Source: an uncultured Eubacteriales bacterium
GTDB taxonomy: Bacteria > Bacillota > Clostridia > Oscillospirales > Oscillospiraceae
Direction: 5' to 3'
Assembly: GCA_900319935.1 (NCBI GenBank)
Contig: ONQJ01000019.1
Span: 1-40,082, forward strand
DNA: 40,082 bases
Positions 32,015 to 39,776 of the stretch are shown here, in pieces. Position numbers and translations under genes: made by a program. The notes under the pieces were generated by a model. The model made no database searches and was not told where the DNA came from. It saw nothing but the letters and a program-made list of their open reading frames with translations. Numbering within the stretch: position 1 is the first letter of the stretch; the number at the start of each line of letters is the position of its first letter.

Positions 32015-32842
32015 ATGAAAAACTGGCACAGATCTTTCCCGCCCTACGAGGGCGAGGAGCCCTATCTGTATTTCGCTTTTGCGGACGCGGATGAGAAAAA
32101 GGTATGGAATTACCTGCGCCCGCTGCTCGAGCGCGGCTGCCGCGTGTGGTATCGCTTCGGCCCTGCGGGCGGAGCGGACAGGCTGCTGCACGATCAGGAG
32201 CGATCCTCCGGCGCGGCGCTGACGCTGCTGTTTCTCACCGACGCAGCCTGCGCGGACAAGGACACCAAGAGCAACGTGCTCGTCAATCAGAAATACGGCA
32301 GACCGATCCTCTGTCTTGACCCGGACGGGACCGACCGCCGCCTGCGAATGGGCCTGCGGGAAGACGTCCCCCACGTCCCCTTGTACAGCCTTCGCGGCGG
32401 CGGAGAGATCGAGGACGCCGTTATCCACGCGGATGGTTTTTCCCAGGATATCATCGGCGAGCCCGTCAAGATCGCCGCGGGGAACGTCCTCGGCAGGATC
32501 AGCGCGGTCCTGTGCGTACTGGCGATCCTGCTCGCGGCCCTTGCCTTTGCGGGCTTTCGTTATTTCCACTGGTTCACGCCCGAGCTTCTCGACGAGGTGA
32601 CGCTGAACGATCCCGTAATCGTCTCAGCCGTAAGAAAGGCGGCGCGGGGCGGCCCGATCACGGAGCAGCTTGCAGATGAACTCACCGAGCTGCGTCTTGA
32701 CGCCATGCCGGAGAACTGGGACGATCTGTCCTCGCTGCCGGCGCTTGAGCGCATCGAGATCCCGCAGCAGGCGCTCGTCGACGGCGGCGCGCTTCCCGAA
32801 GGCGACTATACGATCGAGCTGAGCGGAGGTGACGGGGCATGA
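32015..32842 (+). CDS. Degenerate TIR-like domain membrane protein, first gene of the array
   Basis: A 275-residue protein. Residues 8-150 align without gaps to the TIR domain of the next gene (PYEGEEPYLYFAFAD against PYEGTRPFLFVSYAH; CRVWYRFGPAGGADRL against YRLWYDEGIPAGSDW). The position of the likely catalytic glutamate is Asn87, and the WYDEG acidic residues are changed, so NADase activity is unlikely. A membrane helix lies at about 162-180 after basic residues, predicting TIR inside. The external part (about 185-275) has only one leucine-rich-repeat-like unit, followed by the same C-terminal strand pattern (LERIEI to YTIELSG) as its neighbours. The ribosome site is weak. It overlaps the next gene by four bases, so they are coupled and may form a complex. 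Confidence 0.75.
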   Translation: MKNWHRSFPPYEGEEPYLYFAFADADEKKVWNYLRPLLERGCRVWYRFGPAGGADRLLHDQERSSGAALTLLFLTDAACADKDTKSNVLVNQKYGRPILCLDPDGTDRRLRMGLREDVPHVPLYSLRGGGEIEDAVIHADGFSQDIIGEPVKIAAGNVLGRISAVLCVLAILLAALAFAGFRYFHWFTPELLDEVTLNDPVIVSAVRKAARGGPITEQLADELTELRLDAMPENWDDLSSLPALERIEIPQQALVDGGALPEGDYTIELSGGDGA

Positions 32843-34002
32843 GCCGCTTCTTCAAGCCTTATGAGGGCACGCGCCCCTTCCTTTTCGTCAGCTATGCCCA
32901 TCGACAGTCGGACGCGGTGATCGACACGATCAGGATCCTGCATGAAAAGGGATACCGCCTTTGGTACGACGAGGGCATCCCCGCGGGAAGCGACTGGCCG
33001 GCCAATATCGCCCAGCATATGCAGAACTGTGAGCGCGTACTCTTCTTCCTGTCGCAGCGCGCGATGGAATCGCAGAACTGTTACAGCGAGATGCGTACCG
33101 CCGTGCGTATGGGCAAGGACATCCTGGTGGTCCGTCTTGAGGATACCAGGCCGGACGAGCGCTGGCAGGAGCTGATTCATGACAAGCCGGTCGTCCCGCT
33201 GCTCGACACGGCGGAGGAACGTGCCGACGCGATCCTGTGCTCCGGCTTCCTGCCGCGGCGCTATCACCGCTCTCTGCTTGAGGGCGTCTCCTGGCGGGCT
33301 CTCGGTCTGGCCGCGTCGCTGCTGTTCTTCCTCGCTTCCGCGGGAGCGCTCGGCGCGCTGGCGAGCGGGAAATGGAATCCCGTCCCGGCACCGGAGATCA
33401 CGCAGGAGCTGCCCGCTGAAAGCAGCGTTCCCGTCACAGCTCCGCCGGTAGTCGATCTCGGCGAGGCCGAGCGATTCTTTGCCATCAGCTTTCCGGATAA
33501 ACAAACCGAGCGCGGCGTCCGGCGCGCGCTCGGGATACCGGACGAGGCGATCTACCGCTGGCAGCTCGCGCAGATCACACAGCTGCATTTCTGCGGGAAC
33601 ATGGTGACTGACGGCATTGAAAACGTCAGCTTCGATGAAAACGGCGCATGCCGCGTAAACGGCGCGCAGGTCATTATGGGCCAGGTCTCGGATCTGAGCC
33701 TTCTCGAGAGCGCGGCGTATCTGGAAAAGCTTTCGCTTGTCTGTCAGCCGCTCGGAAGCCTCTCTCCGATCAGCGGACATGTGCTGCTTCGAGAGCTCAG
33801 TCTTGCGGGCAGCACGGTAAAGGACATCGGATCGCTGAAGGAGCTCCCCAGTCTGGAGGTCCTGCATCTGGAGCACACGCCGCTCCGCGATCTGAGTTCC
33901 CTCGAGGCGTTTCCCAATCTCAGAACGGTGACGGTCAGCCGCGATATGCTGCCGCTCAGATGGAACGACAAGGCCGGTTTCCGTGTGATACTGGTCGACT
34001 GA
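32839..34002 (+). CDS. TIR domain - transmembrane helix - leucine-rich-repeat protein
   Basis: A 387-residue protein and the only array member with a canonical bacterial TIR domain (residues about 8-140): FLFVSYAHRQSDAV, LWYDEGIPAGSDW (41-53), VLFFLSQ, and SQNCYSEM with Cys81 and Glu84 at the catalytic glutamate position. The basic patch RRYHR precedes a helix at about 153-175, predicting the TIR domain in the cytoplasm. After a Pro-rich stalk come an external N-cap (ITQLHFCGNMVTDGIENV), about three leucine-rich repeats of 22 residues (LRELSLAGSTVKDIGSL, LEVLHLEHTPLRDLSSL) and a C-terminal cap (LRTVTVSRDM to FRVILVD). TIR domains of this kind can hydrolyse NAD or act as adaptors; the ligand and output are unknown. 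Confidence 0.86.
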   Translation: MSRFFKPYEGTRPFLFVSYAHRQSDAVIDTIRILHEKGYRLWYDEGIPAGSDWPANIAQHMQNCERVLFFLSQRAMESQNCYSEMRTAVRMGKDILVVRLEDTRPDERWQELIHDKPVVPLLDTAEERADAILCSGFLPRRYHRSLLEGVSWRALGLAASLLFFLASAGALGALASGKWNPVPAPEITQELPAESSVPVTAPPVVDLGEAERFFAISFPDKQTERGVRRALGIPDEAIYRWQLAQITQLHFCGNMVTDGIENVSFDENGACRVNGAQVIMGQVSDLSLLESAAYLEKLSLVCQPLGSLSPISGHVLLRELSLAGSTVKDIGSLKELPSLEVLHLEHTPLRDLSSLEAFPNLRTVTVSRDMLPLRWNDKAGFRVILVD

Positions 34003-34028
34003 CATAGAAAAAGACGGAGGATATGAGC

Positions 34029-37000
34029 ATGGATAAAAAGATCAGACTGCTTTGCTCCGACGCCGACCGCGCGGCGCTCGCGCCGGTGATCGCGCAGCTG
34101 AAGGAAAAGGGACTTCGCGTTTCGGAGCTCGGCTCCGGAGCGGATGGAAAGGAAGTCGTGCTTGCCGTTTTGTCGGAGGGCTTTTTCGCCGACGACGCGC
34201 TGAAGGACAGGCTGCTCGGCCTTATCGGCGCGGGGGCGGAGAACGTGCTGCCTCTTCAGCTCGACGGCGCCGCGATCCCCTCAGAGATCAAAAACGCGCT
34301 GTATGCGCGCAACATCATCCCCGCGGCCGGAAGAGACGCCGCGCAGATCGCGGAGAGGATCGTGGCCGCGCTGCCGAAAAAGAAAAGCCGCCTGCCGCTC
34401 ATCCTGGCCGCGGCCGGCGTGCTGCTGCTTGCCGTCGTCGGACTGTTGATCTGGAAAGGCGGACAGAAACCCGAAACGGAGGCGGCGGAGCCTGTGATCG
34501 AAGAGATCACGATCGACTACGACCTGCCCGAGGGGATCTCGCCGGAAGACCTGGAAAAGGTCCGCTGCGTCGTGATCATCGGCGAGCACATGAAGGTCTT
34601 CACGACTGCGGATAAAAACGACTACGTCTTTCACGGAGACACCCATTGGCCCGAGATGCTCTTCTGGCTCGGCAACAGCGACTACCGCGGCGAGGACGGC
34701 GCGGACTGGTACTGGAACGAGGACGGCTCGCAGGCCTCGCTGACCTCGTACGATCTGCGTTTTCTCTCGCTGCTGCCCAATCTCGAGGAGCTGCATATGG
34801 CGCTCGTGGACGTGGCGGAAGCGCCCGATCTGAGCGAAATGGCCCATCTGCATGTCCTCTGGGCGAATGAGTGCCGACTCGGGGACATCGGGTGGCTGGC
34901 CGAATCCGAGATCGAAGAGATGAACCTGCGCTCGCACGTCGATCTCTCGCCGCTGGCGAGGGCCGCCTATCTCAAAAAGCTGAGCATCGACGCCTATCCG
35001 GATACCGGCGCGGACCTCTCCGACTTCTCCCCGCCGAACCTGGTGCACTTTGATCTCTGCTGCCACAACGTCAGACAGGCGGATCTGTCCGGTCTTGTCC
35101 GCTGCGAAAAACTGCAGAGCATGGCCCTTTCCAACGTGCCGATCAGCGATCTCTCCTTTATCGGGAGCAGTCTGCTCAGAAGGGTGGAGATGCGCGGCCT
35201 GAATCGCCTTCGGGATATTTCCGCGCTGGGCGGCATCTCGGTCCTGGAAGAACTGGAGATCGAGGACTGCGACGCGATCGAAGATTTCTCTCCGCTCTCG
35301 AACTGCACGCGCCTGAAGCTTTTCAGCTACTGCACCTGGGGAAACAATGGCCTGTTCGACGCCTCCTTTCTGGAGCCGCTCGGCAAGCTGGATGATCTCG
35401 TTCTGCAGAACGTCGCGATGCGGGATCTCGACTTCCTGCGTTCGATCGCCGCGGGGCGCGACAAGATCGGGAACTTCAGCATCACGGGAAACATCGGGGA
35501 TTATTCCGGCCTGGATGCTTTCAAGCTGTATGAAAACCTCAACATCGACCCGGGCGACCACAGGCCGCTCGATCAGATCATGCCTTATCTCGCGGAGTCG
35601 ACGGTCTACAATCTCTCGCTGCGCCGGTTCGCCGACCCGGATCTGTCGCTGCTCCCCAAGGTGATGTCAAGGCTGGAGCTTGACCGCTGCGGCATGACGG
35701 ACCTTTCCTCTTTCGACGAGGGCCGCGCTTTTTCTCAGCTTCTCCTGAACAAGTGCTCAAAGCTCAGCTCTCTGGAGGGCATCCAAAAGCTCAAAGCCTT
35801 TACCGGCTACGGCGGAGCTTCCCTGGACGTCTATCTGTGCCCGAGGCTGACCGACTGGAGCGCGCTGGACGGCATGTACCTGCATTCGCTGAGGATCACG
35901 GGCGGCTATTCGCTGCCGGATTTCTCGACGCTCTGGCTGACCAACCTCCGACTCGACAGTGTGGCGGACGTAACGGATCTGGAATTCCTCAAGGACATGA
36001 AGAACACCGGCAACTGCAACTTTGAGCTTGTCGGCCTGGATGAGCTTACCAGCCTCATGCCCCTCTACCGCTTCAAGGGCGAGGAGCTCGGCGTCCAGCC
36101 GCAGCTCGCCGAGCAGGCGGAGGATCTGGTAAAGGCGGGCAATTTCTGGAGCTATCATATCGAATACCCGCAGGGCGGCTGGGATATGGACCAGATGAAG
36201 GTCAGCCTGCAGAGCTTCGAAGAGCTCGAGACCCTGCCGCCGTCCCTGCTGCGGCACGTGACGAGCGTCACCGTGGCGGGCGACAGGATCATCGACCCGG
36301 AACGCTACGACGTCTGGACCGACTGGAGCGGCAGAGGCGGACCGAAGCTGATGATCACCGACCGGGAGACGGGTGAAAAGAGCGAGCTCGAAAAGGGGAC
36401 GCTGAGCGATCTCGGCGTCTTCTCAGAGCTGACGGGCCTGCGCGAGCTGGACCTTTACGGTCAGCCGCTGAAGGATCTCAACGGGATCCAGGTCTTCTCG
36501 GAGCTGGAGACCTTCGATACCGAGCAGTGCACGGAGCTTTCCGACGCCTCGGCGCTCTTCACGCTGCAGGGGCTGAAGTACATCTTCCTGAACGACACAA
36601 AGATCGACTCGATCCAGGGCGTCCAGAACCTGCCGGAGCTGTGCCGGCTGCATATCGACCATACGAAGGTCAGCGACCTGACGCCGCTGGCGCAGTGCGA
36701 TTTCACGTATGCCTGTCAGAACGGCGGCTTTGGCTTCAGCGCCAACGATTTGCAGTTATCCGAGGAGGATTTCAGGGCGCTGGGATCGATCGGAGTATTC
36801 AACAACATCAACTTTACCAACGCCGACCCGGCCGTATGGATCCCCGCGCTGGCGGATTGCGAGATCCGCGGGATAGGCGCGGCGGGGGACTTCCGCACCA
36901 ACGAGGATCTCGCAGCCTTCGCGGCGGATCATCCCGAGCTGGAATCGATGTGGTTCGGCTGGGCGGAGAAGGTCACGGATCTCACGCCGCTGCTCGGTCT

Positions 37001-37097
37001 GGAGAATCTGAGGCACTTCACGATCGACAGGAGCATGACCAAAGCCATCGCAAGCATCGAGGGGCAGGAGTATCACTTCGATTTTCAGCTGAATTAA
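34029..37097 (+). CDS. Large TIR-like - transmembrane - leucine-rich-repeat receptor-like protein
   Basis: A 1022-residue protein. The first 115 residues form a shortened TIR-like domain (KEVVLAVLSEGFF, NVLPLQLDGAAIPSEIKNALYARNIIP) without the WYDEG loop or the catalytic glutamate (Arg at that place). KKKSR precedes a membrane helix (122-142), so the N-terminus is inside and some 870 residues outside. The ectodomain has two lobes, each opening with a hydrophobic strand and a Gly-Glu/Asp turn (VVIIGEHMKVF; VTVAGDRIIDPE) and continuing with SDS22/internalin-like repeats of about 22 residues (LRELDLYGQPLKDLNGI). A middle segment with LAEQAEDLVKAGNF links them. The C-terminal cap is LRHFTIDRSM to YHFDFQLN. 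ATG 34029 is preferred over 34023, as GGAGG is then eight bases away. Confidence 0.82.
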   Translation: MDKKIRLLCSDADRAALAPVIAQLKEKGLRVSELGSGADGKEVVLAVLSEGFFADDALKDRLLGLIGAGAENVLPLQLDGAAIPSEIKNALYARNIIPAAGRDAAQIAERIVAALPKKKSRLPLILAAAGVLLLAVVGLLIWKGGQKPETEAAEPVIEEITIDYDLPEGISPEDLEKVRCVVIIGEHMKVFTTADKNDYVFHGDTHWPEMLFWLGNSDYRGEDGADWYWNEDGSQASLTSYDLRFLSLLPNLEELHMALVDVAEAPDLSEMAHLHVLWANECRLGDIGWLAESEIEEMNLRSHVDLSPLARAAYLKKLSIDAYPDTGADLSDFSPPNLVHFDLCCHNVRQADLSGLVRCEKLQSMALSNVPISDLSFIGSSLLRRVEMRGLNRLRDISALGGISVLEELEIEDCDAIEDFSPLSNCTRLKLFSYCTWGNNGLFDASFLEPLGKLDDLVLQNVAMRDLDFLRSIAAGRDKIGNFSITGNIGDYSGLDAFKLYENLNIDPGDHRPLDQIMPYLAESTVYNLSLRRFADPDLSLLPKVMSRLELDRCGMTDLSSFDEGRAFSQLLLNKCSKLSSLEGIQKLKAFTGYGGASLDVYLCPRLTDWSALDGMYLHSLRITGGYSLPDFSTLWLTNLRLDSVADVTDLEFLKDMKNTGNCNFELVGLDELTSLMPLYRFKGEELGVQPQLAEQAEDLVKAGNFWSYHIEYPQGGWDMDQMKVSLQSFEELETLPPSLLRHVTSVTVAGDRIIDPERYDVWTDWSGRGGPKLMITDRETGEKSELEKGTLSDLGVFSELTGLRELDLYGQPLKDLNGIQVFSELETFDTEQCTELSDASALFTLQGLKYIFLNDTKIDSIQGVQNLPELCRLHIDHTKVSDLTPLAQCDFTYACQNGGFGFSANDLQLSEEDFRALGSIGVFNNINFTNADPAVWIPALADCEIRGIGAAGDFRTNEDLAAFAADHPELESMWFGWAEKVTDLTPLLGLENLRHFTIDRSMTKAIASIEGQEYHFDFQLN

Positions 37098-37119
37098 TCA
37101 TACCGGGACGGGGATCGAC

Positions 37120-39759
37120 ATGAACAAGAGCAAACACATCCGGCTGCTTCGCTGCGGCGCAGACGAAGAAGCGCTCAAACCGATCGAGGAACAGCTTGTC
37201 CGCCGCGGCCTTCGCGCGGACGACGGCGCGGCGGGGAAGGACGATATCGTCCTTGCGGTCCTTTCGGAGGCCTTCTATAAGGACAAGGATCTGACGGACA
37301 GGCTGCTGGGCCTCATCGGCGCGGGGGCGGACAAGGTGCTGCCCCTGCAGCTCGACGACGCGCCGATCCCCGAGCAGCTCAAGAACGCGCTGTACGCGCG
37401 CAACATCATCCCCGCGGCCATGGGGACTGAGGGATCGCCCGTCGTGATCCCTGAGGGCTGGACCGCGGAGGATCTTGCGCTGATCGAGGACGCGCTCATC
37501 ATCGGAGATCGTATGATCTTTCTCAACGGCGAAGAACTGGACGCCGCCATGAAAAGCGTGCAGGATTATTTCGATCCGGGCGAGGAGGCTCCGTTCATTT
37601 TCTTTGACGCGGATCTGTACGCCGTGCTGGATCAGAATTCACCCGACGGGCAGATCCGCTGGTACAGCATGGAAAACGGACAGGAGCTTGCCGCAGCCCG
37701 TTACGATGATCTTCGTTTTCTGAGCCTGATGCCCAACCTGCGTTATCTGTCTCTGGTATTGGTCGACGTAGCGGCGGACGGACTTCCGGATCTGAGCGGA
37801 GCGGAAAAGCTCGAGGGCGTCGCGGTCCTCAGCTGCGGCATCGACGATTTGAACTGGCTCGCCGGCGCGCCTGTCCGCCAGATGCAGATACGCTTTACGC
37901 CGATCCGCGATTTCGGCGCGCTGACAGCGTGCGGAAAGCTCGGGACGCTGCATGTGGATATGCACGGAACCGATACCGAGACATCTTTTTCGTCCTTTGC
38001 GCCGCCGGCTCTTCACAACTTCTCCCTGTGGAACGCGGCCTTTTCCGTGACGCAGGATCTGTCCTCACTGTCCGATCTTTCCGATCTGCGCAGCTTGCAG
38101 CTTTTGAATCCGGAAGGCCTGATGAGCCTGTCGGGCTTGGAAAAACTGGAGCTTGAAGCTTTTGAAGTCGTGAACGGCTTTCAGCTGGAGGATATCTCGG
38201 CGCTGTCCACACAGAAAAAACTGACCGCTCTCACGATCGATGATTGTCCCGCCGTGCGGGATTTCAGCCCCGTCGGAGGCTGCGCTGCGCTTGAGAGCGT
38301 GATGATCTACCCGGGCTGGGACGTGCGTCTGCGGGACGCCTCCTTCCTCGGCGGACTGAGCGAGCTGCGGGATATCTCGCTATACAGCATCGATCTGCCC
38401 GACCTGGGCTTCCTGACGCAGCTGGGACGGGTACGCGAATCGATCGACGCCCTGAATTTCTCCGGCGGCGTCCGCGATTTTTCCGCGCTGGCCGATATCA
38501 GGCACTATGACCGCCTCGGGATCGACCTCTACGGCGGGAGCATGGGACAGCTTCCGGAGGGCTTGAAGGATATCACCGTTTCGTATCTGTATCTGCGGCG
38601 TCTGTCCGACCTGGATTTTTCCGCTCTGCCCAAAGTAACGGATCGCCTGCTCGTATATGAATGCGACTGCGGCGACCTCTCCTCTGTTCCGGAGAGCTGG
38701 ACGGCGCAGTATATCCAGATCTATGAATGTTCGGGATTCCGTTCGCTCGAGGGGCTTGAAAAGCTCTCCGCCTTCTGCGCCCCGGGACAGGGGAAGCTTG
38801 AGATCTATCACTGCCCGCGGCTTGCGGACTGGAGCGCGCTGAACGGTCTGGACCTGAACTCCCTGAAAATCAACGGCAGCTTTTCGATCCCCTCGTTTCG
38901 AAACCTGCATCTGAAGCTTCTTCGGCTGGAAAACGTGGAGGATCTGACGGATCTTGATTTTCTCGGCGAAATGGACGCGTCCTCGCCCTGCAGCTTTGAG
39001 CTGATCGGCCTTGATGGGATAAGCAGCCTTGAGCCCCTGCGCCGCTTCCGCGGCGATCATCTCAGCGTCCCGCCTCAGTTGAAAGAGCAGGCGGAGGATC
39101 TCGTCGAAGCGGGCAATTTCGGCGAATATTGCGTGGAGTATCCGAGCGGGGGCTGGAACATCGACGACTCTGTGTTCGTGCTGAACGGCCTCGACGAGCT
39201 CGAGACGCTTCCGAAAGCTTTGCTGCGGCGCGTGAGCATGCTTTGCGTGGCAGGCGACAGGATCATCGATCCCGAACGCTTTGAGGTCGCGGAAGATCCC
39301 GCGCACGGTCTCGTCCTGTATGACCGGGACACGGGCGGCACAGAGGAACTCGGGCAGGGAAGAGTAAACGATCTTTCGATCTTCTCCGACTTGACCGGGC
39401 TCAAAGAGCTCTCGCTCTGCGGCCAGCCTGTGCGGGATCTCGAGGGTGTTCAAAAGCTCTCTTCCCTGGAATGCTTCCGCGCGGAATACTGCGGCGAGCT
39501 GCGAGACGCCTCCGCGCTCTTTACGCTGCAGAGCCTGACGGAGCTCAGCCTGAAGGCCTCGCCTGTCGCCTCGATCCAGGGCGTGCAGAATCTCTATGAG
39601 CTCCGTACGCTGGATATTTCCCACACAAAGGTGAGCGATCTGAAATGCCTTGCCGGGCTTGAAAAGCTCGAATCCGTCACGCTCAGCCGCGATATGACAA
39701 AAGCGTCTTCGAGCCTTGAGGGAACGGATTATAGCTTCACGCTGATCGTCACGGACTGA
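37120..39759 (+). CDS. TIR-like / leucine-rich-repeat paralogue lacking the transmembrane segment
   Basis: An 879-residue paralogue of the preceding gene. Residues 1-100 match its TIR-like domain closely, up to ALYARNIIPAA. The next 56 residues of the paralogue, which hold the basic patch and the entire membrane helix, are absent, and the protein resumes at IPEGWTAEDLALIEDALIIGD. No other membrane helix or signal peptide is visible, so as written the leucine-rich repeats would stay in the cytoplasm. Both lobes, the linker LKEQAEDLVEAGNF and the cap LESVTLSRDM to YSFTLIVTD are otherwise intact. The loss keeps the frame. It could be a soluble decoy or regulator, a decaying copy, or an assembly joint at the repeat that ends exactly there. 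Confidence 0.8.
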   Translation: MNKSKHIRLLRCGADEEALKPIEEQLVRRGLRADDGAAGKDDIVLAVLSEAFYKDKDLTDRLLGLIGAGADKVLPLQLDDAPIPEQLKNALYARNIIPAAMGTEGSPVVIPEGWTAEDLALIEDALIIGDRMIFLNGEELDAAMKSVQDYFDPGEEAPFIFFDADLYAVLDQNSPDGQIRWYSMENGQELAAARYDDLRFLSLMPNLRYLSLVLVDVAADGLPDLSGAEKLEGVAVLSCGIDDLNWLAGAPVRQMQIRFTPIRDFGALTACGKLGTLHVDMHGTDTETSFSSFAPPALHNFSLWNAAFSVTQDLSSLSDLSDLRSLQLLNPEGLMSLSGLEKLELEAFEVVNGFQLEDISALSTQKKLTALTIDDCPAVRDFSPVGGCAALESVMIYPGWDVRLRDASFLGGLSELRDISLYSIDLPDLGFLTQLGRVRESIDALNFSGGVRDFSALADIRHYDRLGIDLYGGSMGQLPEGLKDITVSYLYLRRLSDLDFSALPKVTDRLLVYECDCGDLSSVPESWTAQYIQIYECSGFRSLEGLEKLSAFCAPGQGKLEIYHCPRLADWSALNGLDLNSLKINGSFSIPSFRNLHLKLLRLENVEDLTDLDFLGEMDASSPCSFELIGLDGISSLEPLRRFRGDHLSVPPQLKEQAEDLVEAGNFGEYCVEYPSGGWNIDDSVFVLNGLDELETLPKALLRRVSMLCVAGDRIIDPERFEVAEDPAHGLVLYDRDTGGTEELGQGRVNDLSIFSDLTGLKELSLCGQPVRDLEGVQKLSSLECFRAEYCGELRDASALFTLQSLTELSLKASPVASIQGVQNLYELRTLDISHTKVSDLKCLAGLEKLESVTLSRDMTKASSSLEGTDYSFTLIVTD
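37227..37419 (+). repeat. 193-bp near-identical direct repeat, copy 1
   Basis: Identical to 39890-40082 at 192 of 193 positions; the only difference is C at 37320 against T at 39983, a silent change in a glycine codon. Sequences just upstream of the two copies differ strongly. It encodes the second half of the TIR-like domain. Confidence 0.95.
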
Positions 39760-39776
39760 AAAAGCGAGGGATTTGA

